A stretch of 64,000 bases of DNA from Crossiella sp. CA-258035 (GTDB lineage Bacteria; Actinomycetota; Actinomycetes; Mycobacteriales; Pseudonocardiaceae): assembly GCF_030064675.1 (NCBI RefSeq), contig NZ_CP116413.1:3752001-3816000 (forward strand), read 5' to 3'. The translations under genes and the position numbers were made by a program. Under the pieces are notes generated by a model that did no database searches, was not told the origin of the DNA, and saw only the letters and a program-made list of their open reading frames with translations. Positions 25,485 to 34,435 of the stretch are shown in pieces (position 1 is the first letter of the stretch; every line of letters begins with the position of its first letter).

Positions 25485-25569
25485 CCGGGACGAGTCGAAC
25501 AGCCGGTGGCCACGGTCACCGGCTGCTCGGCCTCGGGCTGGGCCTGGCCGAGCGACCCGAGGTCACCGC

Positions 25570-25860
25570 GGTGCTCTGCGGCTGTCCGTGCACTACGCCA
25601 ACGCCGAGCGCAACACCGGGCACGCCTACAACACCGACGTGATCAGCCGGTGGCTCGACATCACCGAGACCGGCGGCGGCAGCAGGCGCGAGGTGTACCG
25701 GCACAACTACGCCTGGGACAACTTCTGGACCCACCCCACCCCGCTGCGCCTGAGCACACCCGGCGGCGCACTGGTGCTCGGCAACGCGTCTGGCCCCGGA
25801 CCGCGCGTCGACCGGGTGGAGCTGGCCAGGTTCGCGCTGAGCGTGCACAACACCGCTTGA
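25570..25860 (+). pseudogene. Remnant of a carbohydrate-binding module
   Basis: The open frame starts without a convincing start codon and encodes the end of a CBM6/CBM35-type beta-sandwich: LRLSVHYANAERNTGHAYNTD, RWLDITETGG, YAWDNFWTHPTPLRLSTPGG, ALVLGNASGPGPRVDRVELARF. Such modules occur at the C-terminus of actinomycete glycosidases. No catalytic domain precedes it: upstream sequence is the end of the acyl-CoA dehydrogenase gene. A GTG at 25588 could in principle start a 90-residue protein, but it would lack the first strands and a signal peptide. I read it as the surviving 3' end of a deleted CAZyme gene. Confidence 0.6.
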
Positions 25861-26393
25861 CGGTTGTTGACCGGAACTCAATGAGCCGGTGGTACGGCGG
25901 CTTCCTGTCCTGAAAAGTTCCGCACAATGCGAAATCGGCCCGGATCCAGCTGACAGGGGCCGGGCGGGCCGAGTTCTACTGACGGGGCCCCGCACGGAGT
26001 CGGCGCGGGCGCCCGGTGAGGTGGACTGCTCCCAGCCCAGTACCACGCACCGGATGACTGAGGGTCGCCGGCTCCAGGGGCGGCCGCCGGGCTCACCATC
26101 CCCGGCGGCCGCCCCGCAGACCCACCAGCCGGGAGCCGGATTCCCTTACGAGCTGTGGTCGGCCGGGCACGGTACGGCGCGGTGGTCGCCGACGGTTCGG
26201 AGTACCGCTCGCCCCGATACTTCGGGCGGTTTGCGTCAGAATCGGCCGATTTTGATCGAATGTCCTTTTCCCGCAACGGTTCGTGGGGAAAGTCCCTAGG
26301 GCTAAGCCCGGCGGACGTCACCGGGCTCGATTCGGCGGTTCGGCGGGACACGATCAGCGCGCAAGGGGCAGATCCCTCTTCAGGAGAGTGCCG
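25861..26393. other. Non-coding gap with a strong hairpin
   Basis: I see no gene in these 530 bases. Short open frames on both strands have no ribosome site, no recognisable domain and low-complexity composition. The gap holds the perfect hairpin at 26077-26115 and the leader of the PucR-type gene. Confidence 0.6.
26077..26115. terminator. Perfect 15-bp GC hairpin
   Basis: GGGGCGGCCGCCGGG (26077-26091) faces CCCGGCGGCCGCCCC (26101-26115) with a nine-base loop. There is no T-tract, as is common for actinomycete terminators. It is well placed to stop transcription from the acyl-CoA operon before the PucR-type gene. Confidence 0.65.
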
Positions 26394-27440
26394 ATGAGTG
26401 TGCTGAACGTGGATCCGGTCGCCCGGATCGAGGACCTGGTGGTGTGGTCGGACGAGCTGGTTCAGCAGCGGAGCCCCGGGGACCGGGAACCACTGCGCCT
26501 GCTGCTGCGGGATATCGCGGCGCTGTACGTCCACGTGGCGCGGCACCGGGAGCAGCCGGTGGCCCACCGGGAGCGGATCCAGGCGGCGGCGCGGACCGCG
26601 GGAGTTGCCGGGGACGAGCTGCGCGAGGTGGTCCGGCGCCTGACCGACGAGGCGATCCGGCGCACGCCCGAACCGGCGCCACTGCTGGCGGCCGCGCACG
26701 CGGTGCTGGCCGACCTGGCCTGCGCGGGCCCGCCGCGCCTGGCCAGGGTGCGGCGGCTGCTCAACGGTGAACCGCCGGAGCGGGAGATCCGCCTGCCCGC
26801 GCCGGAGTACACGGTCGTGGTGTTCCGGGCCGGCCAGCTCGGCCCGGCCGGTGTCGCCGGTCTGCTGGCTGAGCTGGACGGGCAGCTGGTGGACGGGCAG
26901 GAGGTGCTCGCGGGTTGTCACGGCGACCACGCGGTCCTGCTGGTTCCCGGGAGCACGGGGGAGCAGCGGGTCCGGCGGCTCGTCGCCGACCTGCTGCCCA
27001 GCCCGCTGTGCGCGGCCATGGCCACTTGCGGACCGAGCACCCTGACCGCCGGCTACGACCAGGCGGCGAACGTGCTGGCCCTGGCACTGGCCGCGGCTCG
27101 CGGACCGGGTTTGTACGGCATTGACGACTTCCTCATGGAGTACGCGGCCATGCGCGATCCCGCGGTGTCCGCGCGGCTGGTCGCCATCGTGCGGCCGTTG
27201 CTCGGCAGCGACCGGTTGTACGAGACGCTGACGGCATTTGTCCGGTGCGGCCACAACCGCGGCCGCACCGCACGGGAACTGTTCGTGCACCGGACCACGG
27301 TGGACTACCGGATCCGGCGGATCGCGGAGATCACCGGATATGACCCCACCAGCGGCCAAGGCGGCCAGGTGCTGGCCGCCGCCGTGACCATTTTCGCGCT
27401 GCGGGCTCAGCGAACTGCGAAGAACGAAAGGGAAGGCTAG
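26394..27440 (+). CDS. PucR/CdaR-type regulator with C-terminal helix-turn-helix
   Basis: A 348-residue protein with a clear AGGAGAG ribosome site before the ATG. The last 60 residues form the PucR C-terminal HTH (TAFVRCGHNRGRTARELFVHRTTVDYRIRRIAEITG), in which a long-chain of Leu-rich helices binds DNA. The middle has a GGDEF-like/CdaR-like fold without catalytic motifs (TVVVFRAGQLGPAGVAGLL; HGDHAVLLVPG). The N-terminal 130 residues are helical (RsbT co-antagonist-like, as in many actinomycete PucR-type proteins). Such regulators often activate uptake and catabolic genes or specialised metabolism. No obvious target lies next to it: the genes downstream are on the other strand. Confidence 0.82.
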   Translation: MSVLNVDPVARIEDLVVWSDELVQQRSPGDREPLRLLLRDIAALYVHVARHREQPVAHRERIQAAARTAGVAGDELREVVRRLTDEAIRRTPEPAPLLAAAHAVLADLACAGPPRLARVRRLLNGEPPEREIRLPAPEYTVVVFRAGQLGPAGVAGLLAELDGQLVDGQEVLAGCHGDHAVLLVPGSTGEQRVRRLVADLLPSPLCAAMATCGPSTLTAGYDQAANVLALALAAARGPGLYGIDDFLMEYAAMRDPAVSARLVAIVRPLLGSDRLYETLTAFVRCGHNRGRTARELFVHRTTVDYRIRRIAEITGYDPTSGQGGQVLAAAVTIFALRAQRTAKNEREG

Positions 27441-27509
27441 GTGCGACCGCCTGGGGCGACCATCAGGCCCCGCACCCTTGCGGCGCAAGGGATTCGATCC
27501 GGGAACCGG

Positions 27510-28312
27510 TCAGCGCAGGTAACCCGCCAGCGGCAGGTTCAGCTCGCGAACGCCCTGCGCGACCAGCCCGGCCATCTCCGTCGCGCCGGCCACGGAGAAG
27601 TGGGTGTTGTCGTTGGCTTCCCTGGTGAGGTACAGCCGCTCGGAGGCGGCCGGGCCCAGCGACTCCACCAGCGCCTTGGTCTTCGCGGTGAGGTCGAGCA
27701 CCGGCACGTTCGCGCTCCGGCCGAGCGCCCGGATCACCGCGGGCAGGTCCACGCCCTTGTTGTTGACGTGCAACGCCCACGAGTTGAGCTTGCCGCCCTC
27801 GAACAGCCTGCGCACCGGCGGCGTCATCAGCACCGGGATGCCGCCGCGTTCGCGCACACCGCCGACCAGCTTCGCGAGGTTGTCGCGGAAGGTGGTCGCG
27901 GTGGTGTCCTTGTCGTTGTGCGCCAACTGGATGAACACCAGGTCCCGGCTCTTGATCAGCGGTTTGAGCCTGGGGAACAGCGCCCGGTTGGACAGGAAGC
28001 TGTCCGAGCCCTCGTCGGAGTCGCCGTAGTTCGCGACCACCGCGCCGCCGCGCTGCGGAGCACCTGGCCCGCGCGGGTTGCGACGGTTGTGAGAACCTGT
28101 CTGCGCGCCTCCACCGACATCGACGTGCTGGCCGGACTGCCGAGGTCAACGGTGACGTCGTAGTTGCCCGGTGCGACCGGGAAGTGGCAGGTGATCGGCG
28201 CGGTTCCCGAGCACTGCGGGGGCAGTGCGCTCGGTGCGGCCGTGGTGGGCACGGGGGCCAGGGCGGCCACACCCAGTGCGGCGGTGATGATCGCGAGACG
28301 TGGGTTCGGCAT
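27510..28312 (-). pseudogene. Broken CE12 rhamnogalacturonan acetylesterase
   Basis: Two pieces in different frames make up one decayed gene. The 5' piece (from 28312) has a signal peptide and the N-terminal domain typical of actinomycete CE12 proteins (CSGTAPITCHFPVAPGNYDVTVDLG; EARRQVLTTVATRAG). The 3' piece (about 28040 to 27510) begins at VVANYGDSDEGSDSF and has SGNH blocks III and V: LVFIQLAHNDKD and NDNTHFSVAGATEMA. Between them, about 100 residues seen in intact homologues are missing, including the GDST block that carries the catalytic Ser, and the frame shifts near 28040-28075. It cannot make an active esterase. It lies ten bases downstream of GH115 in the same direction, so it was once part of that operon. 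Confidence 0.85.
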
Positions 28313-28321
28313 CGGTTCTTC

Positions 28322-31264
28322 TCACGCGTTGGGGAAGCCGTCGACGGCCGCGGCCGGACGGTCCGCCGCTCCCGGGTGGTAGCTCTCCGGCGGGGCGAGG
28401 TAGGTGGCGGGCAGGCCGCCGGTGTCCACCACGATCTGGTCCACGACCATGGCGGGGTCCACCATCAGCAGGCGCAGCACGTGCTCGCCGGGTGTGCTGA
28501 CGGTGAGCGAACCGGTGAGCTTCTCCACGCCCTCGGTGACGTTGCGCGCCCAGGCGTCGTCCTTCTTGCCGGTGGCGATGGCCTGGCCGGAGAGCACCAC
28601 GGCGGGGCCGTCGTCGAGGGCGATGGCGAGCCGCCGTTTTCCGCGCGCGTCCAATGAGGGCAGGCGGAACACCGTCACCGGGAACGTGCCGGTGCTGGTG
28701 AACCGGATCCGGTAGGACAGTTCCGGCGAGCGGGTGGTCAGGTCCTCGGTGATGGGCACGGCGGTCGAGGGCACGGCCTCCACCGCGGCCTGCCGCCTGC
28801 CCAGTCCGGTCACCGCGCGCCAGTCCGCGCCACCGCGCGGCACCCGCCGGTGGAAGTGCGCCGCGTCGATGGAGACGTAGCCGTGGGCCTCGACAAAACC
28901 CGTTGCGCGCCTGCGGGCCTGCTCGCCGTCGTTGTGCACGCGCAGCGGCACGGACAGGCTCCGCCCGGCCCCGGTGAAGGTCACCGTCGCCTCGTGCCTG
29001 CCGAGCGGCGCCCGCTGCCAGTCGATCGAGACCCACACACGGACCTGGTCGGTGACGGTGCCGGAGATCGCGCTCACCCGCACCCACGGGTGAGATGTCG
29101 TCGCACGCCAGGGGAAGGAGCGGAAGCCGGTGTTGAAGACGTCCACGAACCGGCGGTCGCGCGGATAGGAGGAGAAGGACAGCGGACGCGCGGCCCCGGT
29201 CTCGTTGCCCTCGGCGGCCACGCCCAGCCCCGAGGTTTGCTGCGGCGTCACCCGCACCACGGCCGGACGGCCCGGCGCCTGGGGGATCTGCGAGGGATAG
29301 GGGTTGACCACGCCGTTCCACTTGCCGCCGGCGATCTCGGTGGTGTAGCGCCGGGTGAGCGCCTCCTCCTGCGCGTGCGCGGCCTCGCTCAGCTCCGCGT
29401 ACCGGTTCACCCCCGCGCCGCGGCCCTGCCGGGCGGCCAGCGCGTTGCGGTCCGCCCAGTAGTACTTGAGGTTCATCAGGTAGGCGCCGTGCACCGGGTA
29501 CTCGACCAGCTCGAAGAAGGCGTCCTGGTAGGCAGGCGGCAGCTGGCGGCCCAGCGCCCGGGTCCGGGTCAGCAGGGCCTCGTGAGCGGCCATCCGCGCG
29601 CCCGCCTCGTCGCCGTGGTGCACCAGCGAGATCGAGCCCCGGTCGACGAACTCCGGTCGGCGCTCGGCAGCCAGCCGGGCGAACTCGGTGCGGATGGCGG
29701 CGATCTCCCTGCCGTGCCGCTGCCCGAACTGCCTGCCCGCCCACTCGACGAGGAAGTCCTCGACATTGCCCGCGCCCCACCGGTTGATGTCCCAGGCCAG
29801 GTCCATGCAGAAGGACAGACCGGCCTCCTGCGACTTGATGTCGCCGACGTTGATCACCCACAGGCGGTCCACGCGGTGCTCGTGGGCGCGGCGCAGCTCC
29901 TGCCAGATCTTGCTCAGCTGGGTGGTGTCCAGCCACAGGTAGCTCTTCGGGCTGCCCCAGTACGAGATGTGGTAGTAGAGCCCGTTGCCGCCCGGCCGCC
30001 GCTGCTCCTCGCCGGTGGGCATCTGCCGCATGTTGCCGTGGTTGTCATCCGGCCAGACCAGGGTGATGTCCTCGGGCACCCGCACACCGGCGTTGTAGAG
30101 GTCCAGGACCTCCTTGTAGGGGATGAAGATCTGCGGGGTGGCGGCGGCGCCGACCTCCTCGGCGAGGATGCGGCGCTGGTCGGTGATGATCTGGTTCATC
30201 ACCGCGACCTTCTCCGGCACCGTCTTCGCGTGCCGGGTCTGGAAGGCGGAGTCGTGCAGGCCCCGCATGCCGATCGTCCAGCTGCTCTCGAAGGCGGCGT
30301 TCTCCCTGGCGCGCGCCCGCCAGTACTCGGCGATCACGCCGGGGTTCACCGTGTAGTCGTACTCCGGCAGGCTGCCGTCGGGGTTGCGGTGCGCCTCCGC
30401 CCACGGCTGCCACTCGTGCACCCCGTTGCGCAGCAGCGCTTCCGGGTGGCTGGAGCCGACCACGATGCCGTATTCGTCGGCCAGCCGGACGCTGTCCCGG
30501 TGCTTGTTGAAGTGGTCGGTGTAGGGGTGCATGGCCGGCCACAGGTAGTTGGCCTTCAACCGCAGCAACAGCTCGAAGATTCTCTTGTAGGTCTCCGGGC
30601 CGATGTTCTTGTCCCGCTCCTGCGTGCGGTTGGACCAGGTGGTCAGGTTCTGCTCGTCGTTGATGAAGATGCCCCGGTACCGCACCGACGGCTCACCACG
30701 CTTGACCGTCCCCGCCTCGACGCCCACCGTGCCGCGGCGCGCCACCGGCACGTCGGCCCACCAGTGCCACGGCGACACCCCGATCCGCTCCGAGGTGTCG
30801 TAGATGCCGTACACCGCGCCGCGCCGGTCGCTGCCCGCGATCACCAGCGCGCGGTCCACGCCGGGCAGCGGGCGTCGCACCACCTGGGTCACCGAGGCTT
30901 CCCACCGCCCGGCCACCCCCGCGACGTCCAGCCTGCCCTCGGCGATCAGTCGGTCGATGACCGGGCTCGCGCCGATGGTGCCGATCAGCACCGCGGTCCC
31001 GGACAACCCCGAGGTGGTGCGCTGGAGGCGCGGCCGCACGCCGCTGACCCTGGCCAGGTCGGCGGCCAGGTCGCCCGCGGCACGGGCCACGGCCGGGTCG
31101 TCCGCCTGGTCCACGAAGAGGTCGGCGGCGGACCCGTCGTGGACCAGGGCGAGCTCGTCCTGCCCGGCCACCGCGATCCCCGGCAGCAGCGGGGCCACAC
31201 CGGCGATCGCCATACCGCGCAACAACGACCTGCGGGTCCAGCCGTTCGATTTGTTGTTCGACAC
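28322..31264 (-). CDS. Exported GH115 alpha-glucuronidase
   Basis: A 980-residue protein. I chose the GTG at 31264, which gives a twin-arginine signal (NGWTRRSLLRGMAIAGVAPLLPGIAVA). The GH115 core is well preserved: RYRGIFINDEQNLTTW, YLWPAMHPYTDHFNKHRDS, VGSSHPEALLRNGVHEW and VWPDDNHGNMRQMP. Three further domains follow, with a CBM-like C-terminal part (GEHVLRLLMVDPAMVVDQIVVDTGG). GH115 removes 4-O-methyl-glucuronic acid alpha-1,2-linked to xylan, and some members act on glucuronic acid in arabinogalactans. It is transcribed from the divergent gap at 31265-31750, where a LacI-type palindrome (31325-31340) lies 60 bases upstream of the start. Normal length, no damage seen. Confidence 0.93.
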   Translation of the reverse strand: MSNNKSNGWTRRSLLRGMAIAGVAPLLPGIAVAGQDELALVHDGSAADLFVDQADDPAVARAAGDLAADLARVSGVRPRLQRTTSGLSGTAVLIGTIGASPVIDRLIAEGRLDVAGVAGRWEASVTQVVRRPLPGVDRALVIAGSDRRGAVYGIYDTSERIGVSPWHWWADVPVARRGTVGVEAGTVKRGEPSVRYRGIFINDEQNLTTWSNRTQERDKNIGPETYKRIFELLLRLKANYLWPAMHPYTDHFNKHRDSVRLADEYGIVVGSSHPEALLRNGVHEWQPWAEAHRNPDGSLPEYDYTVNPGVIAEYWRARARENAAFESSWTIGMRGLHDSAFQTRHAKTVPEKVAVMNQIITDQRRILAEEVGAAATPQIFIPYKEVLDLYNAGVRVPEDITLVWPDDNHGNMRQMPTGEEQRRPGGNGLYYHISYWGSPKSYLWLDTTQLSKIWQELRRAHEHRVDRLWVINVGDIKSQEAGLSFCMDLAWDINRWGAGNVEDFLVEWAGRQFGQRHGREIAAIRTEFARLAAERRPEFVDRGSISLVHHGDEAGARMAAHEALLTRTRALGRQLPPAYQDAFFELVEYPVHGAYLMNLKYYWADRNALAARQGRGAGVNRYAELSEAAHAQEEALTRRYTTEIAGGKWNGVVNPYPSQIPQAPGRPAVVRVTPQQTSGLGVAAEGNETGAARPLSFSSYPRDRRFVDVFNTGFRSFPWRATTSHPWVRVSAISGTVTDQVRVWVSIDWQRAPLGRHEATVTFTGAGRSLSVPLRVHNDGEQARRRATGFVEAHGYVSIDAAHFHRRVPRGGADWRAVTGLGRRQAAVEAVPSTAVPITEDLTTRSPELSYRIRFTSTGTFPVTVFRLPSLDARGKRRLAIALDDGPAVVLSGQAIATGKKDDAWARNVTEGVEKLTGSLTVSTPGEHVLRLLMVDPAMVVDQIVVDTGGLPATYLAPPESYHPGAADRPAAAVDGFPNA

Positions 31265-31324
31265 CGCTCCCGGCCTTTCCGCGCAAGCTCCGCCGGTCGA
31301 CGGAGATGTGTTGTGGCGCAACGG

Positions 31325-31340
31325 TGGAAAGCGCTTACCA
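31325..31340. promoter_or_regulatory. LacI-type operator upstream of GH115
   Basis: TGGAAAGCGCTTACCA: AAGCGCTT core with matching TGG/CCA flanks and one A/A mismatch. It lies in the 486-base divergent gap between GH115 and the LAL regulator, 60 bases before the GH115 start. The core is shared with the site at 43512. The rest of this gap is unusually AT-rich around 31520-31680 (promoter-like), with no gene that I can see. Confidence 0.7.
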
Positions 31341-31750
31341 GGTACCGTAGGGCGGGTTCGGCGAGGCCGTCAAGCGCACTTCGGGTGAGCCGGGGCGCTC
31401 GTGGTTCGCCGCGCGGTGTGCCGCGCTCTGTCCAAAGTGGACGTGTGCACCTCGTCGAACCGCAGGAGGTCGCGTTCGTCCAGCGGGGGCAACCCAAGCC
31501 GAGGGCCGCACCGGCCAGTCGATTTCCGCGAATTGCGAAAGGTAAAGATGCGATTACTCGATGCGAATTCTGGTTTGACGAATTCTTTACCTTGGCGGCG
31601 GATTCATGCGCGGCTAGCTACGTGAGGGAAACCCCCTTTGTGAAGTGATTGAAGCGTCAATTTCCTTGCTTTTCGTCAGCGCTGTGTCAGGCTCGTGTCA
31701 CTCGGATGGCGGAGTGCTCTCACCGCCGGTGGACGACGAGGAGGCGGCCG

Positions 31751-34378
31751 GTGCCCAAGGACCGTGGTGCCTTGCTGAGCAGGGAAGACGAGTTCGCCAC
31801 CATCGAGAAGTGGGCGGGCGAGCCGGTCCTGGTGGTGGTCCGAGGGAGCGCTGGCGCCGGTAAGACCGCATTGTTGCGGGAAGTGCGGCGTAGCTGGAAC
31901 GATCGCGGGGTCAAGACGCTCCACATCAGTTTTTCTGAAGCCGGTCCGGAGTGGGACCAGTTCGGCGTGCAGGCCGTGGTGACCGCGTTCCGGGCCAGGT
32001 TCGACGAGCTCGGTGACTCGCAGCTGGCGCTGGCACTGGCCGCGGTATGCCGGCTTTCCACCCCGGATGTCTGTCTTTCCCGGCAGACCGGGGCGGCGCT
32101 GTTCACCGAGCTGACCCGGTTGTTCGCCGGCCTCGCGCGGAACTCGCCGTCCGCGGTGCTGTTCGACGACACGCACGCCGTGCCGGACTCCGCCTTCGCC
32201 GTGGCGGCGGCGCGGCAGGCCGGCGGCACGGTGGTGGCCACCTGCCGGGCCGGGGCCACCCTGCTGAGCGCGCTGGCCGACCAGGTCATCGAGCTGGCAC
32301 CGCTGTCGGAGAGCCAGACCGAGGAGTTGGTCCGGGCCGCGGCCAAGGGGCCGCTGGACGAGGCCGTCGCACCTGCCGTGCGTGCGGCGCTCGGTCCGTT
32401 GCGCGGCAACCCCGGCGCGGTGCGCTCGGTGTTCGACGCGCTCCGGCAGGACGGCCGGCTGACCGCCGTGCACGGCGTGCTGTGCCTGAGCGACCCCGCC
32501 GCGCCGATCGCCCTGCCACCGGGCCATCCGCTGGTGCGGCTGGTGGCGGAGGCGGCGGAGCCGGGTCCTCGGCTGGTCGCGGTGGTCGCCTCCGCCGGGC
32601 GGTTCCTGGTCGACGACCTGCTCACCCTTGCCGAGGCGGCCGGATGGGACCCGGCGGCCAGCGGCCGCGCCGTCGACGCGTTCGTGGCCGAGGGCGTGCT
32701 GGCCTGCGAGGCCGGGGGAGGGCTGGTGCTGCCCTGCCCGGCGCTGGCCGCCGCCGTGCTCGACCTGGTGGGCGCACAGCAGGTGCGTGCGCTGCACCGG
32801 GTGCTCGCCGAGCACCTGCTGAGCGGGCGAGCGGCACCGGTGCCCGACCCGGTCCTGCTCGCCGAGCAGGTCGCGCTGGCCGGTCCCGAGCTGCCGCCTG
32901 CCGCCGCCGTGGTGCCGCTGCTGTGCGGCGAGGCGGCCAGGGTGCTGCCTGCCGACCCGGTGGCGGCGGCCCGCTGGTACCGCGCCGCGCTGGCGCACTG
33001 CCGCCCGCACGATCCCGGCCGGGTGCCCGAACTGACCAGCTCGCTGCTGCACCTGTTGGTCCGCATCGGCCGCTACGACTGGCTGGCCGAGGTGGTCGCC
33101 GAGGCGGTCGCCGAGGCGGCGCCCGCCGCGCTGCGGCACGAGCTCGCGGCCGCGGCGGCCATGGCGGCGCTGCACACCGGCATCCCGGTGCCGCCCGCCG
33201 TGCACCAGGCGCTGGCCACCGACCCGGCCTGCCGGGCCCCGCTGGAGTTCGCCGCGCGCTGGTTCGGTGGCCGGGAAGCCTTGCGGCTGAACGAGTTCAC
33301 CGAGGCGTTCCGCGCCTTCCGGCGCCACGCGCCCGCCGGGCCACGGCCCGCCCGCGACGACATCGAGATCGCCGGTGGGCGGCACGACCTGGTGGCGCTG
33401 TTCGGGTTCCTGTTGGGCGCGGAGTACGGCGCGCCGGAGCACGGCCCGGTGGCCCGGTACCGGCGGATCATCACCGGCTACCACCGGGGGGAGTGGGCCG
33501 CCGTGCTCTCCGCGATCAGGGCGCTGGAGTGCGGCGGCGGCCCGGACACCCCCGTGCACCACCTGAGCCGCCTGTTCGCCGCGGAGATCCTGTCCTGCGA
33601 GGGCGAGTTCGCCCGCGCGTCCCGCTGGCTGGCCGAGGTCCAGGCGGACTGCCCGTTCCCGGCCATGTGGGGCTGGGCGGAGACCGGTCTGCTGTGGCGC
33701 GGCGGGCAGACGAGGGCGGCGATCGAGGCGGGCTGGCGCAGCTACGCGCTGGCGGCGCGGGCGGCTGAGCGCGGCATCGTGGTGGGACTGCACTGGCTGC
33801 TGGTCCGGCTGGCCATGCTGGAGTCCGAAGCCGGGGATGCGGACAAGCTGCGGGAGCTGGGCGGGCTGGCCCGGCAGTGGCACGCGCGCTACGGCGGCCG
33901 CAGGCTGCGGATGGCCGAGCTGATGGTGGGCGCGCTGGCCGAGGGCGACCTCGCCGACGCGCTCGCCGCGGTCGAGGCGCTGCGCGCCCACGACAACCAG
34001 AGCGAGCTCATGCGCGCCTGCCTGATCGCCTCGCGGGTGGCCGAGGAGCCGCGGCCATGGCTGCACGAGGCCTACGAGATCGCCCGTCACCTGGGCGGCG
34101 ACCGGCTGCGCCTGGACATCAAGGCCAAGATGCGCGAGCGCGGGGTGGCCCCGCCCCGGCGGCGCAACGCGTCCGCCGAACTGTCCACTGTGGAGCTTCG
34201 CATCATCGCGTTGATCCAGCAGGGGCTGACGAACCGGCAGATCGCCGGTGCGCTGCGGGTCAGTGAGAAGACCGTGGAAGGCCACCTCACCCGGCTGTTC
34301 GCCAGAACCGGCTGCCGCTCCCGCCTCGACCTCGCCACCGCCAGCATCGAGGGCCGCCTCCCGCTCACCACCGCCTGA
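31751..34378 (+). CDS. Large LuxR/LAL-family ATP-binding regulator
   Basis: An 875-residue protein with a GTG start behind GAGGAGG. Residues 25-50 hold a Walker A motif (VVVRGSAGAGKTALLRE), followed by an AAA-like ATPase domain and a Walker-B-like strand (PSAVLFDDTH). The middle is a long helical, TPR-like region. The last 65 residues are a LuxR/GerE helix-turn-helix (STVELRIIALIQQGLTNRQIAGALRVSEKTVEGHLTRLF, read as motifs). LAL proteins respond to a ligand or oligomeric state with ATP binding and often control secondary metabolism or sugar use (MalT-like). Its targets may be GH115 (divergent) or the 962-residue protein 57 bases downstream. A relative lies at 37794-40424. Confidence 0.9.
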   Translation: MPKDRGALLSREDEFATIEKWAGEPVLVVVRGSAGAGKTALLREVRRSWNDRGVKTLHISFSEAGPEWDQFGVQAVVTAFRARFDELGDSQLALALAAVCRLSTPDVCLSRQTGAALFTELTRLFAGLARNSPSAVLFDDTHAVPDSAFAVAAARQAGGTVVATCRAGATLLSALADQVIELAPLSESQTEELVRAAAKGPLDEAVAPAVRAALGPLRGNPGAVRSVFDALRQDGRLTAVHGVLCLSDPAAPIALPPGHPLVRLVAEAAEPGPRLVAVVASAGRFLVDDLLTLAEAAGWDPAASGRAVDAFVAEGVLACEAGGGLVLPCPALAAAVLDLVGAQQVRALHRVLAEHLLSGRAAPVPDPVLLAEQVALAGPELPPAAAVVPLLCGEAARVLPADPVAAARWYRAALAHCRPHDPGRVPELTSSLLHLLVRIGRYDWLAEVVAEAVAEAAPAALRHELAAAAAMAALHTGIPVPPAVHQALATDPACRAPLEFAARWFGGREALRLNEFTEAFRAFRRHAPAGPRPARDDIEIAGGRHDLVALFGFLLGAEYGAPEHGPVARYRRIITGYHRGEWAAVLSAIRALECGGGPDTPVHHLSRLFAAEILSCEGEFARASRWLAEVQADCPFPAMWGWAETGLLWRGGQTRAAIEAGWRSYALAARAAERGIVVGLHWLLVRLAMLESEAGDADKLRELGGLARQWHARYGGRRLRMAELMVGALAEGDLADALAAVEALRAHDNQSELMRACLIASRVAEEPRPWLHEAYEIARHLGGDRLRLDIKAKMRERGVAPPRRRNASAELSTVELRIIALIQQGLTNRQIAGALRVSEKTVEGHLTRLFARTGCRSRLDLATASIEGRLPLTTA

Positions 34379-34435
34379 CCCCGCGTTGGCAGAAACCACC
34401 AATTTCGCTGGCGCGTTGCGGAACAATGACCAGCG

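Noticed and set aside
25889-26299. Possible small gene upstream of the PucR-type regulator
   Set aside because: No ribosome site, biased composition, and it spans the 15-bp hairpin.
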